From: Chlorokybus atmophyticus
Taxonomy: Eukaryota; Streptophyta; Chlorokybophyceae; Chlorokybales; Chlorokybaceae
Assembly (NCBI GenBank): GCA_009103225.1
Contig: RHPI01000671.1
Location: 195,350-259,349, forward strand
Reading direction: 5' to 3'
Length of the DNA stretch: 64,000 nt
Shown: one piece after another, positions 36,150-51,230 of the stretch
How positions within the stretch are numbered: the stretch's first letter is position 1
Layout: the number at the start of each line of letters is the position of its first letter
Translations under genes and position numbers: made by a program
Notes under the pieces: generated by a model
Told to the model about the DNA's origin: nothing
Seen by the model: only the letters and a program-made list of their open reading frames with translations
Database searches by the model: none

Positions 36150-37687
36150 ATGGCGCCGACGACGGCGCCGTTATTGCCGACGGCGGCAGTGGCCGTGGCT
36201 GCGTGCTTCCCAACCTCGCTGGCAGTGCGCCTGACCGTCGCCGCCTCCGCCTCGCACAAGAGCAGCAACCGGAAGCTGCGGGCACCGCTGCTGCGCCGCA
36301 CATTGCTGTTGGCCAGCCGACAGGTGCGGCTGTCGGCGACGTCGCCACCGGCGCGCACACCACTTGCACGGCGGCAGCAGGCGAGTTCCTGTTGTCGTTG
36401 TTGTTGTGCGCCGCCGTCGTGCAATCCAGCATCCCAGCTGCTGCGCGTTCTTTGCCGCGAAATGCACGTGCTGTAATCATGTGGCAGGCTGCACGCATTC
36501 AGTTGCTGTCCAGTTAACCTTCCGGCGCCCGTAAATGCATGCGTGTGCATTGTGCTATCTGCACTCGATTTAGGTTTAGGGTTATGAGTGTGGTGTTCTG
36601 TGCTGCTAGGTGTGTGCAATTAACCGAGTGTTGTGTTGCTGGTTGTGCAGTTGCGTGTCTCTTGCTCCAAGCAAGAGCATGGCCCAGCAGACAGCACTGA
36701 GGGAGCTCCGGAAGCCTGCGCTGCAAGTATGCGAGTCGGTGAAAGTGAAGACTATGCTGCCCTACCATCCAGCTCTGAGGTGTTGAGAGGTGGCAGCTCT
36801 TCCGCCGTGATTGAATTCAACCCACCCTCCGATCTTGAGTACCTGCAAGAACTAGTCGCCATCCAGCAAACGGGACCAAAGGCCATTGGCTTCTTTGGCA
36901 CCCGCAACATGGGTTATCTTTACCAACAACTCATTGAAATCTTGAGCTATGCTATGGTTCTCACGGTATGTCAGCAAATGTGTCATTGTTCGCGCATTCA
37001 GTGACACAATTGCTCTTGTTTCTTGTGGACTGGACATGCTTGATACAATTGGAGATTGAGATTCTGCTGCTGTTGCGCACAGAAAAACCACATCTACACT
37101 TCTGGGGCCACTGGCACCAATGCTGCGGTCATCAGGGGTGCTCTGCGAGCGGAGAAACCCGACTTGCTCACAGTTGTGCTGCCCCAGTCGCTCAGCAAAC
37201 AACCATCAGAATCCCAGGAGCTGCTCAAGCAGGTGAGCTGGCATGCACTCACTACACACAGTGCAATGGCCCTCCAATACTTGGTTGGAGTGTGCGTGTA
37301 CTTGAAATGCGCGACACAAGCGTGTGTGGAAGGCGTTGTAGCTCTGTTATTAGTTGGAAGGTGCCGTTGGTGGGTTGCTCCACAGCTCACCAACATGCTT
37401 TGCTCCACTGCAGGTGAAAAATGTCATTGAGATGCCCGAGAACGACGGCATGACGCTGATGGAATCCAGCAGGTGTGTTGGGTCACAGTTGAGTAGCTGC
37501 ATTAGCCCAACTTTTGCTGAGTTTGCCAGTGCCTCATACATACTTGCGCAGGATTTGCAATGATGAGATTGTCTCAAGGGTACAACAAGTCATCTGCTTT
37601 GCTTTCCACGACAGCCACCTGTTGATGGAGACCTGCAGCAAAGCCACAGCCATGCGTAAGATTGTCACACTATTTTATTTGGACTGA
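36150..37687 (+). CDS. Plastid SLOG/DprA-like Rossmann-fold protein
   Basis: Proposed exon 1 (36150 to 36446 or 36467; both donors keep phase) is Ala/Ser/Arg-rich, like a transit peptide. Exons 2-5 are 36651-36965, 37083-37232, 37414-37472 and 37552-37687. The body reads GPKAIGFFGTRNMGYLYQQL, IYTSGATGTNAAVIRGAL, LLTVVLPQSLSKQP, VIEMPENDGMTLMESSR, ICFAFHDS and a RKIVTLFYLD end. GFFGTRN and SGATGTN resemble the nucleotide-binding glycine loops of the LOG/DprA (SLOG) superfamily, and homologues occur in cyanobacteria and plants. Function is unknown to me; DprA loads RecA in bacteria, but I cannot claim that here. The start and exon 1 donor are the weak points. Confidence 0.68.
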
Positions 37688-39281
37688 CTGCCACGTTGCC
37701 TCACCAGCCGGACAGTCGCACTCGACCAGCAGATTGCACTAGCGCAGCTCTAGTTGTTTTGTTTTGCTGCTGAGATACATGCCGCGATTGCTGAACTCCA
37801 GTATCAGCATTGTCGCTCAGCTACTGCAGTAGTATGTTGCCAGATGATTGCACACATTACAGCAGGATCAGCATCAGGAGTGCTCTCGAAATGCATGATT
37901 GGTTTCACAGTTGCTTGGGTTGCGGTCATCAAGATGTTGTGGGAGAACCAAGCCAGCACGAGTTATGTAGTACACACCAAAGCAGGTAAACAACACGCAT
38001 CTTCGTGCGGAATTGCCATTCTTTTATATACACACCTAGTGCATTTACTCAAGATTGTGCGTGAGTGCTGCATGAGATATTCACCTGGATGGTTGTCTAT
38101 ATGCATTTGATAACTGCGTGAAGGCCATGCTCTACAAGCTTTGATGTTCTATACCTGAACTGGTTGGTCACCTGAGGATAAGAAATACAGCACTAGTCCA
38201 TTCGGTCGTAACCAACATGTACATCGACAATTGCTTGTGAAAGACCAACATGTGCCGCGTGCATGCAACACAACCCGACGCGTTATGCAGTGCCTGTTCA
38301 TCTGCAACTGTGGCGCTCCCTACCTGGTCAATTTAGGGTACTGGCCATGTAGTTGTGGTGTTGCTAGTTGGATTATCCCCGCGTCAGGCCTCCCGCTTGA
38401 TGGCACCTTGTACGTATGCATGTGGTGCCTTCTGTTGGGCTGTATGGCGTCAATGACTACGTACTCACTCACGCACGCAGTGGAGTGCCGGTCTGCACAA
38501 CTGCAAGCATGCAGCAGTTGCAAAACAACTACAGCTGGAGTTAGGTGCCGACGTTGGCGCATCCAGCTACTCTATTGACCGCCCAGGCATGAGAGTCAGC
38601 GTCACATGCGTTGAAGCAGAAAGGGCGCCGCATTGCCGCCTCGTCCCCTCGTCCTCTTACAGGACGGCGACTGTGTGCGCCGCAGCAGCAGGCAATGCCC
38701 ACACGTCGCTTGAACTAGGCTCAGGCTTTCAATGGATTGCTTGCTGGTTGCTGCTCCAGCAGCAAGCAATGCTGGCCTGCTTGCCTGCCAGCGTGTCACA
38801 CCGCAGCGTACTTGTTCCGACTGACGTTTGGCGCACGTCAATCAGCTGCATTGCAGCCTAGAAGCGATTTGGTCGTTCTACTTGTCAGGCTGCGCGCATT
38901 GCAGGCGGCTGATGGGAAAGCTGGCGAGTCGCAGCTGCTGCAATGAAGGCTTTTCAGCAATTGGACCCAAATATAGGGATACTGGTTGCGGCCTCAGCAA
39001 GCGGCGCTTCAGGCTTGTCCTTCTGGCTGCTTCCTGACCTGACAGGCCATCTCAGCATGGACGCGTCGGCTGCTGCCTGCGGCTTCTTCTTCCAGACGCT
39101 TCCAGTCTCGTGCATACGACTGGCTGAGCCTATGAGCACTCTGAGTATGAGGCTGCAGTGTTGCATGCCATTGTAGTGTGTTGCTGTGAAGCCAGCCTAA
39201 GTTGCTTGCTTGCAGTGAGTAGCCAGCTGTTTGTCTGGGAGCGAAGAATAAAGCGACACAGAGAGGTAATCACCCAAAAGC
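37688..39281. other. Gene-free spacer upstream of HSP70
   Basis: No coding frame is supported. The last 200 bp must include the HSP70 promoter. TTC/GAA-rich patches occur near 39085-39105 (CTTCTTCTTCCAGACGCTTCC), but I cannot place a canonical heat-shock element. Confidence 0.5.
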
Positions 39282-42952
<3,671 letters not shown>

Positions 42953-45351
42953 AATGTATCACCGCTGCACTTCATGGTTGTAAGGCTGCAGGAGTTATTT
43001 TCCCTCAGGACTTTGTGACAGTGGCATGCGCTGTTGTTTGGTCGCTGTGATGTACAGGTAGATAGTGCAGGGTTGGCGTAGTATTTGTGGTCAACAAGTG
43101 TGTGGTGCTGTGAGGTGGTAGTAGGCCCTTGTACAGTCGCAATAAAAGCTAGTCAATGTTCAAAGGAACGAATCAGAACAGCTGGAGCTGTTGCGCATGT
43201 GTAACACACTACCTGGTGCGTGCGCTGCAAGAATAGTGTTGGTGGCAGTCACATGCGATGACTGACTCCCACAATTGCTTGCATTGCAACATCCTTCGCT
43301 GACATATTGTGAACATGCTCTATATCGTGAGTGTATGTGGAACTTGCAGCAAAGATGATAGTAAAAACATAAATTGCGGAGTACAAGTGCCCACGCATAG
43401 AATATGCAATTAGTACAGGACGGGACCGCACACGACGCAGGCACAACCTCGACAGTGAAGGCAGAACAACAGCATATACCTTTTGTACACTGCAGCATAG
43501 CATCACACGCCAACAATCATGATCATCATTTCTTTCATGTTGGTATACAACTAGCCGGACTTTTAATGATCATGAATGTCGATTCCATCTTGGCGAAATT
43601 ATGCTGCCTCCACCATGGTCACTTATGAGTTGAACATCAATAGTTCTGTCGTGATGGAAATGATAACATCATGTACGATAATGATCAATTAGCATATAGA
43701 TTTGCTACTTGTAACTACCCGTAACAACCAAACAATTGTAGTTCTTGATAGTGTTTGGAAAGCAAACGCTTCTTGCACCAAAGTGACATAGTCAGCTACA
43801 CATCGGCATTCAATGATATTGATATGTATGCATGATTGATTCATAGCTATCATGTATCAGACTGTGAAGAGTGCGCTTAATGATAACTACTTCGGCTTCA
43901 AGTTGTTTACACCCTTTATCTATTGTTACGTGCAACAATTTGACACCGTGCAATAAGTACAATAAGTATCAAAACAATTACACTTTGATGTAAGCTTGCT
44001 ATTTACGATACCTGTGTTTTGTTGAAGCATCCATTAACCTATACTTTGATTATAAGGCACAAGCATCTTAGTACAACTCGACCGAGCCCAACTGATGCCG
44101 TGTACTAGATGCACGATGTCGACTTTTGCAAATGTCACTTTCCTCGACTTATTGATGCTTTAAAACTGATAATTCATGAAATGTTATTATGTTGACGAAT
44201 AAATCTTTCATTCTTGCAATTATCAATAATGTATTTAATTACAAAAGTGAGAAACCTAGGCCGTTTTTGTTTGTGCAATTGAATTCATCGAAACATTCGA
44301 TATGAGCATTCATGTTCATAATAGTGCAAACATTGCGCCATCAATTCCACATAATTGGAGCGTATTGCTAATAATCAATAACCAATAATAAATTTATGAT
44401 CATTATCAGACCATAATTTATCATATGCCATTGTGGTGGATAGAGTACAAAACACATATCATGCATGATGTCAACAGATTATAATCAAACTTTTTCTTTC
44501 TTTTTAACAATGTTGCATGACTTTTGTACGATCTTTAAGGGCAATAATGTAATTGTAAGATGAACTCCATGGCACGCAAACATGTGAGAAATGTTAACAT
44601 CATAATTGCCCCTATGTCAGCGCATACACATGGGCTATGCATGCAGGGTTGATAACTTTAGCTCATAGACAATTTGTGGTAGTACTTGACATGATGATGG
44701 ATGTGGTTAATTTGTGCTTTGCATGTAAATGTGCATGTCAACCCACCATGTGCGCATGCAAACACGCCTTGAGCATGTGTGATGCAGCATCAAGTACATA
44801 TTGCATCAATACTAAACAAAACCCTTTGTATAAGCAATATAATGTGGTAATGCACGTGTGGCTTGGGCCAATGAGGTCCACCCGCCTGGCTTCAAGCCAG
44901 TGTCAAGTTGACACTGTCAAGTTTACATGGTCTGACAATTTGCATGCAAAATGTACAACGCAGTGTACGTGCTTCCTGCGGGCTAATGCAGACGCGGCAC
45001 AGTGCGCCACAGGCCAAATTTGCCAGTCACTCATCACCCTTCCATAGCAAAGTTGACAACGTCAAGGCGGGGTGACAGCGTCATTGTCGGCATTGTTGCC
45101 GCCGCTGGCGTGGTTGCCGAGAAGGAAGCTTCCTCCTGGCCCTGATTGGTTGGGCTGGTTGAGGCTGTGCGAAGCCAGCCGAGGAGCAAGCAGCGGTGAG
45201 AGGAGTTTGCGGGCTGCAGAATAGTCCAATCAATCAAGGAAGGCTTGATGCACGGGGAGGTGCCTTACTGGTTGTCACCTTAGCTTGGTAAAGGTGTAGG
45301 GTTGAATTTGTGGCGATGAGCGGTGGACAGCCAGCTGGTTAGCCCAACAGG
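42953..45351. other. AT-rich gene-free spacer
   Basis: AT-rich from about 43.2 to 44.65 kb, sharply different from the flanking coding DNA, with no long frame. The HSP70 3' flank has TGTAA at 42978-42982, the usual chlorophyte polyadenylation signal, though also AATAAA near 43140. 44.6-45.05 kb has one longer frame without recognisable domains. Confidence 0.55.
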
Positions 45352-46425
45352 ATGCAAGTAGAGAAGGAGGGCGAGGGCGAGGCCAACCTGGGTAGCGACG
45401 CGGACGCGGGGGCAGAGACCGTGGCGGTCACGTCCGTCGGCGTAGGCGCGGGCGGGGGAAACACGGCTTCGCGATGCCTTTTCCTGGGGGCCGGCATGGG
45501 ATCCCGGAGCAACGCGAAGGGGTACCGCCTCGAGGTAGAAACGTCCACTGGCGACGCCGGGAGGGACCCGCTGGTGTTCGGCAACATGGACACGGCGAGC
45601 GTGCCCTTCCTGTCGATCAACGGCGCGCTTCGCGTGTATCAGCGCAGTGCCGCCGCCGGCGAGGGCACGGGCTACGGCCGCGACGGGCTAGTAATGCTGA
45701 GGCACGAGGACCCATCATCGGTATGGCAGCTGTACCAGGACGACGCCAACAATCTCATCATGCGCCACAACAGCCACCCGGTGTTTGTGTACGAGAACAA
45801 TGGCACCGCGGCCGATGCTGCGTCCCTTGACTTCACCGGTCAGCACGTCAAACCGACCTCTGCGCTGAAAACCATGATGGCAACCGGCGCCGTTGTCCCA
45901 GGTATGGTGGTGCGCTCTACGGGCAAGATATCGACCGTCCTGCACGCCAGTGGTCTCGCCTCTCACGACAAGAGGGGGATCACAGTGTCGCAGGCACTGC
46001 CCGAGGTGGACCTGTGTGTCGAGCGGTGCGACCGCGCATGTCTCGGTGTCATTGCGGGCATGGTAAGCTCGATGGTCGACGCCGACGGCAGCAAGTATCG
46101 GAGGTACAAGGTGGGAGGGGGCAGCTGCCTGTTTTGGATGCAGGAGGGCGACGATTAGCTCATTGTCAACTCGGTCGGTGAGGGTGCCATTTGGGTGCTC
46201 GACAGCGCGGGGCGTGTCCGAAATAACGACCTCGTTACGATTTTGTGCGTCGCAGGATACGCCGAACGACAAGACGACGATCTGGTGCGCAGCTGCACCA
46301 TGGCGAAGGTGACGATGGACTGCGAGTTTGATGAGGATTCTACGGAGTACATATGCGAGCGCATCGAGTGCGCCGACCGGGTTTACCACAGGGCGCTTCT
46401 TGCGTGCACGTACCGTGCTGGGTGA
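45352..46425 (+). pseudogene. Intronless virus-like protein gene with one in-frame stop
   Basis: A single GC-rich frame runs from ATG at 45352 to TGA at 46423-46425 (357 codon positions), broken only by TAG at 46156-46158. Sequence on both sides keeps the same frame and coding character. Near the break, VNSVGEGAIWV and further on GYAERQDDD resemble, from memory, C-terminal parts of structural or fibre-like proteins of large algal DNA viruses and phages. The middle region (LPEVDLCVERCD, CLGVI) fits the same group. There are no introns, unlike every clear host gene here. An endogenous viral insertion is the best explanation; a bacterial transfer or an unknown host gene remains possible. Since host genes use TAA, TAG and TGA as terminators, the stop should inactivate the full-length product. 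Confidence 0.6.
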
Positions 46426-46926
46426 AACCCATTGGCACTGTGTTCCATGCTACATGGACCTGAGTAGAGTTCAAGTTTTATAATCATTGTATACGCAACA
46501 ACGTTGTCTACTACTTCTTGTAACTTCGTCGCGTATACATCCACAGGAAGCAGAACAAGGGGGGATAGAGCTGTTTGAGCAGGAGAGAAGGAATGGAGCC
46601 CCAGCCAGCAGACATAAAGCCTCCATTCCTTCCAATTGCGATATTGCGAGTGGAACCAACAACAAAACAACGTTGAACAGCACCCGCACCAAGACTAAGT
46701 CAAGCATTAGGGTTAGGGTGCAGTGCACATTCTTCTTTAAGCTAAGAGTATAAACAAGCAGTATACACAAGCTTACTGCTAAACACATGGAGTAAGAGAT
46801 CACACACTAAGACAGGTCCTATACTGACACACATTAAGAGGGAGGCGTGGGGCACTTTCCTACTGTTCTACTTACTATGCCCGCTGCCTGGCCTCCAGTG
46901 CCGTACGTGGAGACGCAACCATCCTC
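46426..46926. other. Short spacer
   Basis: 500 bp between the virus-like frame and the 3' end of the secreted-protein gene; I see no feature beyond a two-unit TTAGGG-like stretch at 46709-46720. Confidence 0.5.
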
Positions 46927-48504
46927 TCAGATCACCAAGTTATTGCCTTTGGATCCAAAAAATTGTCCGGATGTGCTGCGGATTACCAAAGCTGTGAGCT
47001 GTGTGCCGTCGTAGATGGAAGCCAACCTCTGTTGGGTGCTGGATGCTATCTTCCAAGCATCAAGCCATATCTGCAGAAAAACAGGCTCGGTTGTACTCAA
47101 GTTGGCTACGCCAGTCGTGTAGGCTATGCGGACGTCTTCCCCTCGCATCTGAGCCAACCAGTCCCGGATAATGAGAACACATTTCTTGGGATCATCGCTT
47201 CTAAATGCACTTATGGTATATCTAATAGTGCCAGGATTGTCGTAAGCAAACAGGTTCACACTTTGAACGGTAATTTCTCCGTTCTTGTAGAAGCTGTTGA
47301 CGAGGGATTGCAGGTCTGCCACGTTCTTGTTGGCCGAGTTGGCAAGCGCCTGACAGTTTGCAATGTGCTGGTTGGCTGAATTGACTCGGGCCTGCAGGTT
47401 CACAATCTGTGCCCGGAGTCTTGCGATTTGTGTCGGCGGGATCGCGTTGTACAGAATGGCATTGCAGTAACCGCCTGCATTCCAAGTGACGTGTATGAGA
47501 GAGAACGCGAGCAAGAAAACGAAAGAGATAGATTTCCCACCGTACCAGGACTGGTGTAGACAAAGACGTCTATGGCCCTGGTTAGCTGTGTTGCATTGAT
47601 GACGCAGTACACATTGTAAGCAACGGAGGGTGCGAGTGGAAACACCAGCGACGTTTTGGCGGTTGCGGTAACTTTGGGCCCAAAGAGAGTGCAGACAGCC
47701 GCCCTGGTAGGCGTGACCGAGTAGCCGTTCAGGGAGGCTGTCGCTCCCGATACTGAGCTTGAAAACAAAATGTTGAGAGTGACGGAGTCGCCATTTACGC
47801 CATTCACAATCCGAATAGTGGTACCGGTGGCAAAATTCTTCACACAGGACTGCCAGGAGCTGATGACGTTGGGGTCGATCCAGTTGTTAATGTACTGGTG
47901 ACACTGGTGTCACCTGAGGAGGAGGACGATGAAGCACCACAGCTGGTGCGCTTGTACTCGTATGCATTGTTTTGAAAGAGACTAAAGTGGTCAGCTGTCA
48001 TGTGGTTGTCTCCCCAGTCAGCTAATCCGCTGGCATCCCACATGCCTATTTGGCTCGCTGACGCGTCGATGTGGCGCGCGTAGCTGTCGGTGCTTTGGGC
48101 GCTAGAGTCTGCTACATATTTGGCATAAGTGTAGCTGCTATCGTAGGTACAAAGAGTGGTCTAAAATTGGGAATAGCTCTGACTCGAAGTGCTCTGACTC
48201 ACTGAATTGTAGACGCCCTGCTCACCCAATTCCACAAGTCTGTATAAGTTTCAACTTGGCAAGGCCTTGCATGCGCACATGAACATGCACAAGGAGGGGG
48301 GGGGGGGGGGGGGNNNNNNNNNNNNNGGGGGGGGGTCCAAGGGAGACCACAGCAAGGACCAAGAGTTCGGCAAATAAATAGCAATACTAGTCCTTATGGG
48401 CATCAGCGTACCTGTTGCAGCACTGCCGCGCATGCAGAGATGGGGCTGCTCTGTCCAAGAGCAGCTGTGGCGAGGGCCAGGAGAACAGCAGCGGACATCA
48501 GCAT
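46927..48504 (-). CDS. Predicted secreted protein of unknown function, possibly frameshifted
   Basis: The minus-strand start at 48504 begins MLMSAAVLLALATAALGQ, a textbook signal peptide, then SSPISACAAVLQQ and a GT donor. Further exons read VETYTDLWNW (near 48240), then TTLCTYDSSYTYAKYVAD through EYKRTSCGASSSSSS (about 48160-47900). Next come NWIDPNVISSWQSC to VYTSPG (47546-47880) and a last exon 46927-47474 with a heptad-like segment (IARLRAQIVNLQARVNSANQ). Phase works at the last intron (G|GC). Between SSSSSS and NWIDPN the frame changes with only a 19-nt GT...AG interval, too short for an intron, so there is either a frameshift, a misassembly or an exon I misplaced. An N gap lies in intron 1. 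I do not recognise the family. Confidence 0.5.
48296..48335. other. Poly-G tract with 13-N gap
   Basis: G homopolymer interrupted by N at 48314-48326, inside an intron of the secreted-protein gene. Confidence 0.95.
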
Positions 48505-49250
48505 GAAACCAGCATAAACGCCAGAACTGCAGCACCAAAAGCACATGGTGAGTCAGTACTACACCAGAGATGTCAGACCGACTGTTCTTAAAGGTAGACA
48601 GATCTCGTCATAAGATGCTTGTCATGAGGTGGGGCGAAGAACATCAAACATCCATGCCCAGCCAGATGCAGTCACATGCGTGCATGCCAAGCCCACCACT
48701 AAAGACCATACTAGCGCAAGCACACGCTCAAGTGCGCACACACGTGCTTAGTGAGACAGAGAGGTAGGAGAGCGGCTTACTTGCAGCATCGCTTCGCCAT
48801 TGTCTGACTCTGGGTTCAATGATAAAACTGCAACGCAAACGATAGGAGACAGTGGGAGACAACAACTGCACACCCCAGGGTGATGACTGCCGCAACGCCA
48901 GCTGCTTGCAGATAGATATACAGGGTTTAACCCTAATAGGGTAGTGTAGGAGTCCAAGTTGCAGTTCGCGGAGCAGTCCACGGCCCCGCGGCCAGAACCG
49001 CGGCGCCGCGGATTGGACTCTCCGCGGCCCAATGGAAGATTCTCCTGCCCAGTCGCGGCAAGTCTCCCACCCGCGGGGCCCCGCTACGACCCGCCAATGG
49101 CGTGCCGTTGGAGTAGGCATGGTTCTGGGTGCTCCAAACCCACACAGCGGCGAGCGGCATCGCCATGGTGCGCAATATGCGCGGCGTCCAGCTGCGTGCT
49201 TTCTTCTTGCCGCACCATTCTATGCGCCGCACAGGATAACGCGGCTGCAG
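48505..49250. other. Spacer with partial duplication of the adjacent virus-like frame
   Basis: On the minus strand the text ILRTMAMPLAAVWV near 49140-49180 repeats ILRTAAMPLAAVWV of the frame at 49251-49595, and the DNA CGGCGAGCGGCATYGC is shared. The copy is not an open gene. The rest is unremarkable. Confidence 0.5.
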
Positions 49251-49595
49251 CTATGCACTACCGTCCGCAGCGAAAGTTTGCGGGTTAGGGTTCGCCAAGA
49301 CCCACACGGCGGCGAGCGGCATTGCGGCGGTGCGCAAGATGCGCGCGGAGGCCCTCGCGTACTCCAGCTGTTCGATCAATCCCTCGATGTCGCACTCCAG
49401 CAAGTCTGCGAGCACGACCATCTGCTGCGCTTGGCCCACCAGCGTATCGCCGACACCATCCATCAACGCGCTAGTGACATCGTCGCAGCTGGATCCGGCC
49501 TCACACGCGCAACGCAGCGCCAAATGGGCCGCATCGACATCGGACACCGCAGCCATCAACTTTGCGAGCGCCGCTGCTTCGAGCGAAGCAAGCAT
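49251..49595 (-). CDS. Hypothetical intronless GC-rich ORF, virus-like block
   Basis: 114 aa from ATG at 49595, opening MLASLEAAALAKLMAAV, Ala/Leu-rich and probably helical (AAHLALRCACEAG, LLECDIEGLIEQLEYA). A TGA lies in frame just upstream, supporting this start or a nearby one. There is no signal peptide and no recognised domain. It lies on the same strand as, and 88 bp beyond, the broken frame at 49684-50814, and both share its GC-rich, intronless style. Its ILRTAAMPLAAVWV tail is duplicated next door. Could be a fragment of a larger gene. Confidence 0.4.
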   Translation of the reverse strand: MLASLEAAALAKLMAAVSDVDAAHLALRCACEAGSSCDDVTSALMDGVGDTLVGQAQQMVVLADLLECDIEGLIEQLEYARASARILRTAAMPLAAVWVLANPNPQTFAADGSA

Positions 49596-49683
49596 GCCCT
49601 TTCCTGTTTTCCGCGCGCACAATAATATTCACCGGCCTAACGAACCGCGCTGTTGTAATGCAGTCGCGTGACGCGCCGCTTCG

Positions 49684-50814
49684 TCATTTCTCGCGGTCTT
49701 GCCTCAGCCACGCGGCGATTCGATCGGACTTGCGCTCCAACCCGTTTTCCCACTCGTTCTGCCCCAGTTCTAGACGCCAGATGTCTTGTGCGTACTTGGT
49801 TCTGCGCTTGTCCATCTCGTACACAATGACATTAACCACCGCTTCCCGCCACCACTTCTCGGTACAGTCCATGGGTTTATTCCGCGATTGTTTTTTCATG
49901 AGGCGTTTGGCGTCTTGCACGTAATAGATGTCACGTATCATGGCGGAGAGGTCGTTCGCGTGCCAGGTGGAGAGAATGTTCGATATGCCTAAGCCGATCG
50001 GTTCGAACTCCAGCTTGTCGACGGTCTGCAGCGCGTCTTCTAAATCAACGAGCCATCTGCCGGTCAGGCAGTCGTGGACTAGTCTCAACGTCTCTTCGTG
50101 GCTGCTCGCTGGTGGCCGTTCCTGTGCCAGTCGGGCGCGGCGCCTACGGACAGCGTCGACGGACTCTCCGGGTTACGCGAGCGTCAGAGTGCCGTTGCCG
50201 TCGCCGTAAACCGGCTTCTGTAGCGTGTTTGCGCAGTCGAGGTACACCTGGCAGTACGTCTGTCCCAACCGGGCAACCGCCTTGATGGCGCCAGCGGGAA
50301 CCGTTTGCTTGTGTCGCGCTATGGTCAACCGATCCAATTCTGGAGCTCCATTGCGAAGCTCCGCAACGATGAGATGGTACTGATGGTGCGTTTCCGCTAG
50401 GACGCTTGACGTGTCCATTGGCGACTTCCACGGTGCACCGATCAGCCATCGCGTGCGGTTGATCGGGCACGATGCGAACAGCATGCCGGACTCCAGGCGC
50501 TGAAGCGGGACCATCGCGGCGCGTATGCGGGCGGCGGCACCCGCCCCGCGCTCGAGCTCGCGAAGGACGACGCAGCGTTGATCTATGTCTCGGATGGCGT
50601 TTCCTAATTTGAGCCGTTGAGCGGAGACGCGCTCGACGTCCTGCAGGCAATCTGTAACACCGCGCGTCAACGAAACCAGCGTGTACACTTTCGACGCAGG
50701 CGCGTTCAAGGACCAGGGTTTCGGTCCTTCCTCCGTCCCTCCCGACAACTCGTTGCACGCTCCAACAACTACGCCAGGCCCTGGGCTCGCTGCTGGGCAC
50801 AGGCCACGCGCTGC
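49684..50814 (-). pseudogene. Intronless virus-like gene broken by one in-frame stop
   Basis: One minus-strand frame is open from about 50814 to the stop at 49684 except for a single TAA at 50173-50175. Coding character continues across it (TLTLA before, PGESVDAV after), about 376 codons in all. No ATG is found at the upstream end, where two TAGs close the frame just before a dispersed-repeat copy, so the 5' end is probably truncated. Visible text includes LIGAPWKSPMD, GMLFASCPINRTRW, FEPIGLGISNILSTWHANDL and TEKWWREAVVNVIVYEMDKR. I do not recognise the family; assignment to a viral insertion rests on style, proximity to the frame at 45352-46425 and the matching single-stop decay. Confidence 0.45.
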
Positions 50815-50849
50815 CGAATGTAACTACTAACAAGCTGCCATGGTGAACA

Positions 50850-50912
50850 CATGTCCAATGGGGTATGGGCAGTAGAGAAGGTAGGTAGCGGCTAGGTTAG
50901 CAGCCCGGTGGT
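50850..50912 (+). repeat. Dispersed repeat, short copy
   Basis: Begins CATGTCCAATGGGGTA and ends GCAGCCCGGTGGTT, with AGTAGAG and GTAGGTAG in the middle, as in 9545-9598 and 20366-20416. It abuts the truncated end of the virus-like frame. Confidence 0.65.
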
Positions 50913-51174
50913 TAACGAGAGTACTTCATGGTGTGGTGAGCAGACTGCTCGTGCATGTGTACATGATATGCTGCCAGTAGTTGTAGACATGCATGACATC
51001 ACTTACAGCATGCCAAGCAGTGTGTGTCACACTCTCATGCATGCCACAAACGTTGCATTCTATTTATTATACATATGCACATCACATCTACTGCACATGC
51101 GCATGCACAGGTAGTCAAGTCTGCCTTGCATGCACTCATAATAGAGTGGGGCGGTAGTAGTAGTGGCAGTTTGT

Positions 51175-51230
51175 GGCTAAGTCACGTGCTCCCCCGTTGA
51201 GTAGGCAACAGGGGATAACGTGACTTAGCC
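51175..51230. repeat. Hairpin with 13-bp outer stem
   Basis: GGCTAAGTCACGT pairs perfectly with ACGTGACTTAGCC. Inside, CCCCxGTTG pairs with CAACxGGGG, giving a second stem of about 8 bp. Confidence 0.75.

Noticed and set aside
46700-48945. Telomere-like TTAGGG/CCCTAA strings (46709-46720, 48925-48943)
   Set aside because: Only one or two units each; no array.
45352-50814. Reassigned stop codons explaining TAG and TAA inside the virus-like frames
   Set aside because: Host genes in the same window end in TAA (HSP70, lipoyl synthase) and TAG (U2AF35, ArfGAP), so these codons terminate in this genome.
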